Assembly (NCBI GenBank): GCA_964017125.1
Contig: OZ024912.1
Coordinates: 79,976,649-80,040,648 of the forward strand
Reading direction: 5' to 3'
Length of the DNA: 64,000 bases
DNA from: Flabesymbios commensalis
Taxonomy: Eukaryota > Annelida > Polychaeta > Terebellida > Flabelligeridae
Positions within the stretch are counted from its first letter, which is position 1; every line of letters begins with the position of its first letter. The position numbers and the translations under genes were made by a program. Positions 25,922 through 36,880 of the stretch are shown one piece after another. The notes beneath the pieces are model-generated. The model saw only the letters and a list, made by a program, of their open reading frames with translations, was not told the DNA's origin and ran no database searches.

Positions 25922-28704
25922 GTCTAAATGAATAACTTTTAAAAATATTCAATAAAATTTCACAGTAATCTCATCAATAACTTTTGAAGTACTCAATCAA
26001 ACTTCGCCAAATTTATAGGGATGTTGCCGTAATACCAACCAATAGTGCATGCAAATTACATGGAAAACGGTTGAGAATTAAAGTCTGAATTGAAGTCTAA
26101 AAGAATAACTTTTAAAAATATTCAAGCAAATTTCACGCTAATCTCATTAATAACTTTTGAAGTACTCAATTAAACTTCGCCAAATTTACAGGGATGGTGC
26201 CGTAATACCAGCCGATGGTGTCTGCAAAATTAAGTGGAAAACGGTTGAGAATTGACGTCTGAATTGCAGTCTAAATGAATAACTTTTAAAAATATTCAAT
26301 CAAATTTCACACTAATCTCATCAATAACTTTTGAAGTACGCAATCAAACTTCGAAAAAATTACAAGAGAGTTGCCGTAATACCAGCCGATGGTGCCTGCA
26401 AAATTACATGGAAAACGGTTTAGAATTAACGTGTCAATTGACGTCTAAATGAATAACTTTTAAAAATATTCAATCAAATTTCACACTAATCTCATTTATA
26501 ACTTTTGAAGTACTCAATCAAACTTCGCCAAATTTACGATAAAGTTGCCATAATACCAGCCGATGATGCCTGCAAAATTACATGGAAAACGGTTGAGAAT
26601 TGACGTGTCAATTGACGTCTAAATGAATAACTTTTAAAAATATTCGATCAAATTTCACACTAATCTCATTATTAACTTTTGAAGTACTCAATCAAACTTT
26701 ACCAAATTTACTGGAAAGTTGCAATAATACCAGCCGATGGTGCCTGCAAAATTACATGGCAAACGGTTGGGAATTGACGTCTGAATTCCAGTCTAAATGA
26801 ATAACTTTTAAAAATATTCAATCAAATTTCACACTAATCTCATTAATAACTTTTGAAGTACTTAATTAAACTTCGCCAAATTTACATTAAAGTTGCCATA
26901 ATACCAGCCGATAGTGCCTGCGAAATTACATGGAAAACGGTTGAGAATTGACGTGTCAATTGACGTCTAAATGAGTAACTTTTAAAAATATTCAATCAAA
27001 TTTCACACTAATCTCATTAATAACTTTTGTAGTACTCAATCAAACTTCGCCAAATTTATAGGGATGTTGCCGTAATACCAACCAATAGTGCATGCAAAAT
27101 TACATGGAAAACGGTTGAGAATTAAAGTCTGAATTGAAGTCTAAATGAATAACTTTTAAAAATATTCAATCAAATTTTACGCTAATCTCATTAATAACTT
27201 TTGAAGTACTCAATTAAACTTCGCCAAATTTACAGGGATGGTGCCGTAATACCAGCCGATGGTGCCTGCAAAATTACATGGAAAACGGTTTAGAATTAAC
27301 GTGTCAATTGACGTCTAAATGAATAACTTTTAAAAATATTCAATCATATTTCACACTAATCTCATTTACAACTTTTGAAGTACTCAATCAAACTTCGCCA
27401 AATTTACAGTAAAGTTGCCATAATACCAGCCGATGATGCCTGCAAAATTACATGGAAAACGGTTGAGAATTGACGTGTCAATTGACGTCTAAATGAATAA
27501 CTTTTAAAAATATTCAATCAAATTTAACACTAATCTCATTAATAACTTTTGAAGTACTCAATCAAACATCGCCAAATTTACAGGAACGTTGCCATAATAC
27601 CAGCCGATGGTGCCTGCAAAATTACATGGAGCACGGTTGAGAATTGACGTGTCAATTGACGTCTAAATGAATAACTTTTAAAAATATTCAATCAAATTTC
27701 ACACTAATCTCATTAATAATTTTTGAAGTACTTAATCAAACATCGCCAAATTTACAGGAAAGTTGCCATAAAACCAGCCGATGGTGCCTGCAAAATTACA
27801 TGGAAAACGGTTGAGAATTGACGTGTCAATTGACGTCTAAATGAAAAACTTTTAAAAATATTCAATCAAATTTCACACTAATCTCATTAATAACTTTTGA
27901 AGTACTCAATCAAACTTCGCCAAATTTATAGGGATGTTGCTGTAATACCAACCAATAGTGCATGCAAAATTACATGGAAAACGGTTGAGAATTAACGTCT
28001 GAATTGAAGTCTAAATGAATAACTTTTAAAAATATTTAATCAAATTTCACGCTAATCTCATTAATAACTTTTGAAGTACTCAATTAAACTTCGCCAAATT
28101 TACAGGGATGGTGTCGTAATACCGGCCGATGGTGTCTGCAAAATTAAATGGAAAACGGTTGAGAATTGACGTCTGAATTGCAGTCTAAATGAATAACTTT
28201 TAAAAATATTCAATCAAATTTCACACTAATCTCATTAATAACTTTTGAAGTACGTAATCAAACTTCGAAAAAATTACAAGAGAGTTGCCGTAATACCAGC
28301 CGATGGTACCTGCAAAATTACATGGAAAACGGTTGAGAATTGACGTCTGAATTGCAGTCTAAATGAATAACTTTTAAAAATATTCAATCAAATTTCACAC
28401 TAATCTCATTAATAACTTTTGAAGTACGCAATCAAACTTTGCCAAATTTACAGTAAAGTTGCCATAATACCAGCCGATGGTGCCTGCAAAATTACATCGA
28501 AAACGGTTGAGAATTGACGTGTCAATTGACGTCTAAATGAATAACTTTTTAAAATATTCAATCAAATTTCACACTAATCTCATTAATAACTTTTGAAGTA
28601 CTCAGTCAAACTTCGCCAAATTTACAGGAAAGTTGCCATAATACCAGCCGATGGTGCCTGCAAAATTACATGGAACACTGTTGAGAATTGACGTGTCAAT
28701 TGAC
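25922..28704 (+). repeat. 16-monomer higher-order repeat, tandem pair B, copy 1
   Basis: This is a full 16-monomer unit, repeated directly at 28,705. Shared tags: one-base-short GCAAATTAC, TAAAAGAATAAC (26,097), ATTCGATC with TTACTGG, CATTAAAG, ATGAGTAAC, CAATCATATTT with CATTTACAAC, ATGAAAAAC (27,835 monomer), GGTACCTGC and ACATCGAAAACGG. Differences include CAATAAAATTT against CAATCAAATTT, GGTTGGGAATTG against GGTTGAGAATTG and GGAGCACGG against GGAACACGG. Confidence 0.9.
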
Positions 28705-31487
28705 GTCTAAATGAATAACTTTTAAAAATATTCAATCAAATTTCACAGTAATCTCATCAATAACTTTTGAAGTACTCAATCAAACTTCGCCAAATTTATA
28801 GGGATGTTGCCGTAATACCAACCAATAGTGCATGCAAATTACATGGAAAACGGTTGAGAATTAAAGTCTGAATTGAAGTCTAAAAGAATAACTTTTAAAA
28901 ATATTCAAGCAAATTTCACGCTAATCTCATTAATAACTTTTGAAGTACTCAATTAAACTTCGCCAAATTTACAGGGATGGTGCCGTAATACCAGCCGATG
29001 GTGTCTGCAAAATTAAGTGGAAAACGGTTGAGAATTGACGTCTGAATTGCAGTCTAAATGAATAACTTTTAAAAATATTCAATCAAATTTCACACTAATC
29101 TCATCAATAACTTTTGAAGTACGCAATCAAACTTCGAAAAAATTACAAGAGAGTTGCCGTAATACCAGCCGATGGTGCCTGCAAAATTACATGGAAAACG
29201 GTTTAGAATTAACGTGTCAATTGACGTCTAAATGAATAACTTTTAAAAATATTCAATCAAATTTCACACTAATCTCATTTATAACTTTTGAAGTACTCAA
29301 TCAAACTTCGCCAAATTTACGATAAAGTTGCCATAATACCAGCCGATGATGCCTGCAAAATTACATGGAAAACGGTTGAGAATTGACGTGTCAATTGACG
29401 TCTAAATGAATAACTTTTAAAAATATTCGATCAAATTTCACACTAATCTCATTATTAACTTTTGAAGTACTCAATCAAACTTTACCAAATTTACTGGAAA
29501 GTTGCAATAATACCAGCCGATGGTGCCTGCAAAATTACATGGCAAACGGTTGAGAATTGACGTCTGAATTCCAGTCTAAATGAATAACTTTTAAAAATAT
29601 TCAATCAAATTTCACACTAATCTCATTAATAACTTTTGAAGTACTTAATTAAACTTCGCCAAATTTACATTAAAGTTGCCATAATACCAGCCGATAGTGC
29701 CTGCGAAATTACATGGAAAACGGTTGAGAATTGACGTGTCAATTGACGTCTAAATGAGTAACTTTTAAAAATATTCAATCAAATTTCACACTAATCTCAT
29801 TAATAACTTTTGTAGTACTCAATCAAACTTCGCCAAATTTATAGGGATGTTGCCGTAATACCAACCAATAGTGCATGCAAAATTACATGGAAAACGGTTG
29901 AGAATTAAAGTCTGAATTGAAGTCTAAATGAATAACTTTTAAAAATATTCAATCAAATTTTACGCTAATCTCATTAATAACTTTTGAAGTTCTCAATTAA
30001 ACTTCGCCAAAATTACAGGGATGGTGCCGTAATACCAGCCGATGGTGCCTGCAAAATTACATGGAAAACGGTTTAGAATTAACGTGTCAATTGACGTCTA
30101 AATGAATAACTTTTAAAAATATTCAATCATATTTCACACTAATCTCATTTACAACTTTTGAAGTACTCAATCAAACTTCGCCAAATTTACAGTAAAGTTG
30201 CCATAATACCAGCCGATGATGCCTGCAAAATTACATGGAAAACGGTTGAGAATTGACGTGTCAATTGACGTCTAAATGAATAACTTTTAAAAATATTCAA
30301 TCAAATTTAACACTAATCTCATTAATAACTTTTGAAGTACTCAATCAAACATCGCCAAATTTACAGGAACGTTGCCATAATACCAGCCGATGGTGCCTGC
30401 AAAATTACATGGAACACGGTTGAGAATTGACGTGTCAATTGACGTCTAAATGAATAACTTTTAAAAATATTCAATCAAATTTCACACTAATCTCATTAAT
30501 AATTTTTGAAGTACTTAATCAAACATCGCCAAATTTACAGGAAAGTTGCCATAAAACCAGCCGATGGTGCCTGCAAAATTACATGGAAAACGGTTGAGAA
30601 TTGACGTGTCAATTGACGTCTAAATGAAAAACTTTTAAAAATATTCAATCAAATTTCACACTAATCTCATTAATAACTTTTGAAGTACTCAATCAAACTT
30701 CGCCAAATTTATAGGGATGTTGCTGTAATACCAACCAATAGTGCATGCAAAATTACATGGAAAACGGTTGAGAATTAACGTCTGAATTGAAGTCTAAATG
30801 AATAACTTTTAAAAATATTTAATCAAATTTCACGCTAATCTCATTAATAACTTTTGAAGTACTCAATTAAACTTCGCCAAATTTACAGGGATGGTGTCGT
30901 AATACCGGCCGATGGTGTCTGCAAAATGAAATGGAAAACGGTTGAGAATTGACGTCTGAATTGCAGTCTAAATGAATAACTTTTAAAAATATTCAATCAA
31001 ATTTCACACTAATCTCATTAATAACTTTTGAAGTACGTAATCAAACTTCGAAAAAATTACAAGAGAGTTGCCGTAATACCAGCCGATGGTACCTGCAAAA
31101 TTACATGGAAAACGGTTGAGAATTGACGTCTGAATTGCAGTCTAAATGAATAACTTTTAAAAATATTCAATCAAATTTCACACTAATCTCATTAATAACT
31201 TTTGAAGTACGCAATCAAACTTTGCCAAATTTACAGTAAAGTTGCCATAATACCAGCCGATGGTGCCTGCAAAATTACATCGAAAACGGTTGAGAATTGA
31301 CGTGTCAATTGACGTCTAAATGAATAACTTTTTAAAATATTCAATCAAATTTCACACTAATCTCATTAATAACTTTTGAAGTACTCAGTCAAACTTCGCC
31401 AAATTTACAGGAAAGTTGCCATAATACAAGCCGATGGTGCCTGCAAAATTACATGGAACACTGTTGAGAATTGACGTGTCAATTGAC
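28705..31487 (+). repeat. 16-monomer higher-order repeat, tandem pair B, copy 2 (reference unit)
   Basis: Monomer starts and types: 28,705 T; 28,878 N; 29,052 R; 29,226 CATTTATA/ACGATAAAG/GATGATG; 29,400 TTATTAAC/TTACTGG/GCAATAA; 29,574 GATAGTGCCTGCG; 29,748 T (TTTGTAGTAC); 29,922 N (TTTTACGC); 30,096 CATATTT/GATGATG; 30,270 TTTAACAC/CATCGCC/CAGGAACG; 30,444 AATAATTTTT/CATAAAACC; 30,618 T (ATGAAAAAC); 30,792 N (GTGTCG/CCGGCC); 30,966 R (TACGTAATC); 31,140 TTTGCC/CAGTAAAG/ACATCG; 31,314 L. The three T-N dimers divide the unit into sub-blocks of 6, 5 and 5 monomers. Confidence 0.9.
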
Positions 31488-32914
31488 GTCTAAATGAATA
31501 ACTTTTAAAAATATTCAATCAAATTTCACAGTAATCTCATCAATAACTTTTGAAGTACTCAATCAAACTTCGCCAAATTTATAGGGATGTTGGCGTAATA
31601 CCAACCAATAGTGCATGCAAAATTACATGGAAAACGGTTGAGAATTAAAGTCTGAATTGAAGTCTAAATGAATAACTTTTAAAAATATTCAAGCAAATTT
31701 CACGCTAATCTCATTAATAACTTTTGAAGTACTCAATTAAACTTTGCCAAATTTACAGGGATGGTGCCGTAATACCAGCCGATGGTGTCTGCAAAATTAA
31801 GTGGAAAACGGTTTAGAATTGACGTCTGAATTGCAGTCTAAATGAATAACTTTTAAAAATATTCAATCGAATTTCACACTAATCTCATCAATAACTTTTG
31901 AAGTACGCAATCAAACTTCGAAAAAATTACAAGAGAGTTGCCGTAATACCAGCCGATGGTGCCTGCAAAATTACATGGAAAACGGTTTAGAATTGACGTG
32001 TCAATTGACGTCTAAATGAATAACTTTTAAAAATATTCAATCAAATTTCACACTAATCTCATTTATAACTTTTGAAGTACTCAATCAAACTTCGCCAAAT
32101 TTACGATAAAGTTGCCATAATACCAGCCGATGATGCCTGCAAAATTACATGGAAAACGGTTGAGAATTGACGTGTCAATTGACGTCTAAATGAATAACTT
32201 TTAAAAATATTCAATCAAATTTAACACTAATCTCATTAATAACTTTTGAAGTACGCAATCAAACTTTGCCAAATTTACAGTAAAGTTGCCATAATACCAG
32301 CCGATGGTGCCTGCAAAATTACATCGAAAACGGTTGAGAATTGACGTGTCAATTGACGTCTAAATGAATAACTTTTTAAAATATTCAATCAAATTTCACA
32401 CTAATCTCATTAATAACTTTTGAAGTACTCAGTCAAACTTCGCCAAATTTACAGGAAAGTTGCCATAATACCAGCCGATGGTGCCTGCAAAATTACATGG
32501 AACACTGTTGAGAATTGACGTGTCAATTGACGTCTAAATGAATAACTTTTAAAAATATTCAATCAAATTTCACAGTAATCTCATCAATAACTTTTGAAGT
32601 ACTCAATCAAACTTCGCCAAATTTATAGGGATGTTGCCGTAATACCAACCAATAGTGCATGCAAAATTACATGGAAAACGGTTGAGAATTAAAGTCTGAA
32701 TTGAAGTCTAAATGAATAACTTTTAAAAATATTCAAGCAAATTTCACGCTAATCTCATTAATAACTTTTGAAGTACTCAATTAAACTTTGCCAAATTTAC
32801 AGGGATGGTGCCGTAATACCAGCCGATGGTGTCTGCAAAATTAAGTGGAAAACGGTTTAGAATTGACGTCTGAATTGCAGTCTAAATGAATAACTTTTAA
32901 AAATATTCAATCAA
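31210..32914 (+). repeat. Local 6-monomer (1,044-bp) duplication around L monomers
   Basis: L monomers at 31,314 and 32,358 are 1,044 bp apart and share flanks (ACATCG monomer on the left, T and TTTGCC-bearing N on the right). The matching parts are about 31,210-31,870 and 32,254-32,914. The monomer at 32,184-32,357 is chimeric: its left half has TTTAACAC, which normally precedes CATCGCC, but its right half is TACGCAATC-TTTGCC-ACATCG. The exchange point therefore lies near 32,250. Confidence 0.82.
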
Positions 32915-33053
32915 ATTTCACACTAATCTCATTTATAACTTTTGAAGTACTCAATCAAACTTTGCCAAATTTACAGGAAAGTTGCCATAGTACCAGCCGA
33001 TGGTGCCTGCAAAATTACATGGAAAACGGTTGAGAATTGACGTGTCAATTGAC

Positions 33054-35816
33054 GTCTAAATGAATAACTTTTAAAAAAATTCAATCAAATTTCACACTAA
33101 TCTCATTAATAACTTTTGAAGTACTCAATCAAACTTCGCCAAATTTACAGTAAAGTTGCCATAAAACCAGCCGATGGTGCCTGCAAAATTACATTGAAAA
33201 CGGTAGAGAATTGACGTGTCAATTGACGTCTAAATGAATAACTTTTAAAAATATTCAATCAAATTTCACACTAATCTCATTTATAACTTTTGAAGTACTC
33301 AATCAAACTTCGCCAAATTTACGATAAAGTCGCCATAATATCAGCCGATGATGCCTGCAAAATTACATGGAAAACGGTTGAGAATTGACGTGTCAATTGA
33401 CGTCTAAATGAATAACTTTTAAAAATATTCAATCAAATTTAACACTAATCTCATTAATAACTTTTGAAGTACTCAATCAAACATCGCCAAATTTACAGGA
33501 ACGTTGCCATAATACCAGCCGATGGTGCCTGCAAAATTACATGGAACACGGTTGAGAATTGACGTGTCAATTGACGTCTAAATGAATAACTTTTAAAAAT
33601 ATTCAATCAAATTTCACACTAATCTCATTAATAATTTTTGAAGTACTTAATCAAACATCGCCAAATTTACAGGAAAGTTGCCATAAAACCAGCCGATGGT
33701 GCCTGCAAAATTACATGGAAAACGGTTGAGAATTGACGTGTCAATTGACGTCTAAATGAAAAACTTTTAAAAATATTCAATCAAATTTCACACTAATCTC
33801 ATTAATAACTTTTGAAGTACTCAATCAAACTTCGCCAAATTTATAGGGATGTTGCTGTAATACCAACCAATAGTGCATGCAAAATTACATGGAAAACGGT
33901 TGAGAATTAACGTCTGAATTGAAGTCTAAATGAATAACTTTTAAAAATATTTAATCAAATTTCACGCTAATCTCATTAATAACTTTTGAAGTACTCAATT
34001 AAACTTCGCCAAATTTACAGGGATGGTGTCGTAATACCGGCCGATGGTGTCTGCAAAATTAAATGGAAAACGGTTGAGAATTGACGTCTGATTTGCAGTC
34101 TAAATGAATAACTTTTAAAAATATTCAATCAAATTTCACACTAATCTCATTAATAACTTTTGAAGTACGCAATCAAACTTTGCCAAATTTACAGTAAAGT
34201 TGCCATAATACCAGCCGATGGTGCCTGCAAAATTACATCGAAAACGGTTGAGAATTGACGTGTCAATTGACGTCTAAATGAATAACTTTTTAAAATATTC
34301 AATCAAATTTCACACTAATCTCATTAATAACTTTTGAAGTACTCAGTCAAACTTCGCCAAATTTACAGGAAAGTTGCCATAATACCAGCCGATGGTGCCT
34401 GCAAAATTACATGGAACACTGTTGAGAATTGACGTGTCAATTGACGTCTAAATGAATAACTTTTAAAAATATTCAATCAAATTTCACAGTAATCTCATCA
34501 ATAACTTTTGAAGTACTCAATCAAACTTCGCCAAATTTATAGGGATGTTGCCGTAATACCAACCAATAGTGCATGCAAAATTACATGGAAAACGGTTGAG
34601 AATTAAAGTCTGAATTGAAGTCTAAATGAATAACTTTTAAAAATATTCAAGCAAATTTCACGCTAATCTCATTAATAACTTTTGAAGTACTCAATTAAAC
34701 TTTGCCAAATTTACAGGGATGGTGCCGTAATACCAGCCGATGGTGTCTGCAAAATTAAGTGGAAAACGGTTTAGAATTGACGTCTGAATTGCAGTCTAAA
34801 TGAATAACTTTTAAAAATATTCAATCGAATTTCCACTAATCTCATCAATAACTTTTGAAGTACGCAATCAAACTTCGAAAAAATTACAAGAGAGTTGCCG
34901 TAATACCAGCCGATGGTGCCTGCAAAATTACACGGAAAACGGTTTAGAATTGACGTGTCAATTGACGTCTAAATGAATAACTTTTAAAAATATTCAATCA
35001 AATTTCACACTAATCTCATTTATAACTTTTGAAGTACTCAATCAAACTTCGCCAAATTTACGTTAAAGTTGCCATAATACCAGCCGATGATGCCTGCAAA
35101 ATTACATGGAAAACGGTTGAGAATTGACGTGTCAATTGACGTCTAAATGAATAAATTTTAAAAAAATTCAATCAAATTTCACACTAATCTCATTAATAAC
35201 TTTTGAAGTACTCAATCAAACTTCGCCAAATTTACAGGAAAGTTGCCATAAAACCAGCCGATAGTGCCTGCAAAATTACATTGAAAACGGTAGAGAATTG
35301 ACGTGTCAATTGACGTCTAAATGAATAACTTTTAAAAATATTCAATCAAATTTCACACTAATCTCATTTATAACTTTTGAAGTACTCAATCAAACTTTGC
35401 CAAATTTACAGGAAAGTTGCCATAGTACCAGCCGATGGTGCCTGCAAAATTACATGGAAAACGGTTGAGAATTGACGTGTCAATTGACGTCTAAATGAAT
35501 AACTTTTAAAAAAATTCAATCAAATTTCACACTAATCTCATTAATAACTTTTGAAGTACTCAATCAAACTTCGCCAAATTTACAGTAAAGTTGCCATAAA
35601 ACCAGCCGATGGTGCCTGCAAAATTACATTGAAAACGGTAGAGAATTGACGTGTCAATTGACGTCTAAATGAATAACTTTTAAAAATATTCAATCAAATT
35701 TCACACTAATCTCATTTATAACTTTTGAAGTACTCAATCAAACTTCGACAAATTTACGATAAAGTCGCCATAATACCAGCCGATGATGCCTGCAAAATTA
35801 CATGGAAAACGGTTGA
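33054..35816 (+). repeat. Three-monomer cluster with TTAAAAAAATTC, repeated at 14 monomers
   Basis: The order CATAGTACC monomer, TTAAAAAAATTC/ACATTGAAAACGGTAGAG monomer, then CATTTATA/AAAGTCGCC monomer occurs at about 32,880-33,400 and again at about 35,315-35,835, offset 2,435 bp (14 x 174 minus one). The second instance is preceded by a further TTAAAAAAATTC monomer at about 35,141, showing a small local duplication. The cluster recurs in pair C copy 2 at about 37,924-38,620. Confidence 0.78.
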
Positions 35817-36880
35817 GAATTGACGTGTCAATTGACGTCTAAATGAATAACTTTTAAAAATATTCAATCAAATTTAACACTAATCTCATTAATAACTTTT
35901 GAAGTACTCAATCAAACATCGCCAAATTTACAGGAACGTTGCCATAATACCAGCCGATGGTGCCTGCAAAATTACATGGAACACGGTTGAGAATTGACGT
36001 GTCAATTGACGTCTAAATGAATAACTTTTAAAAATATTCAATCAAATTTCACACTAATCTCATTAATAATTTTTGAAGTACTTAATCAAACATCGCCAAA
36101 TTTACAGGAAAGTTGCCATAAAACCAGCCGATGGTGCCTGCAAAATTACATGGAAAACGGTTGAGAATTGACGTGTCAATTGACGTCTAAATGAAAAACT
36201 TTTAAAAATATTCAATCAAATTTCACACTAATCTCATTAATAACTTTTGAAGTACTCAATCAAACTTCGCCAAATTTATAGGGATGTTGCTGTAATACCA
36301 ACCAATAGTGCATGCAAAATTACATGGAAAACGGTTGAGAATTAACGTCTGAATTGAAGTCTAAATGAATAACTTTTAAAAATATTTAATCAAATTTCAC
36401 GCTAATCTCATTAATAACTTTTGAAGTACTCAATTAAACTTCGCCAAATTTACAGGGATGGTGTCGTAATACCGGCCGATGGTGTCTGCAAAATTAAATG
36501 GAAAACGGTTGAGAATTGACGTCTGAATTGCAGTCTAAATGAATAACTTTTAAAAATATTCAATCAAATTTCACACTAATCTCATTAATAACTTTTGAAG
36601 TACGTAATCAAACTTCGAAAAAATTACAAGAGAGTTGCCGTAATACCAGCCGATGGTGCCTGCAAAATTACATGGAAAACGGTTGAGAATTGACGTCTGA
36701 ATTGCAGTCTAAATGAATAACTTTTAAAAATATTCAATCAAATTTCACACTAATCTCATTAATAACTTTTGAAGTACGCAATCAAACTTTGCCAAATTTA
36801 CAGTAAAGTTGCCATAATACCAGCCGATGGTGCCTGCAAAATTACATCGAAAACGGTTGAGAATTGACGTCTGAATTGCA
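34098..36880 (+). repeat. 16-monomer higher-order repeat, tandem pair C, copy 1
   Basis: This 16-monomer unit is repeated directly at 36,881. Tags: one-base-short AATTTCCAC (34,828), ACACGGAAAACGG (34,930), and a set of monomers with TTAAAAAAATTC and ACATTGAAAACGGTAGAG (35,100-35,650). The last monomer (36,707) and the first of the next copy (36,881) are both TTTGCC-ACATCG types, so two near-identical monomers sit side by side at the joint. Differences from copy 2 include ATAAATTTTAAAA (35,151) and CGTTAAAG (35,060). Confidence 0.9.
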
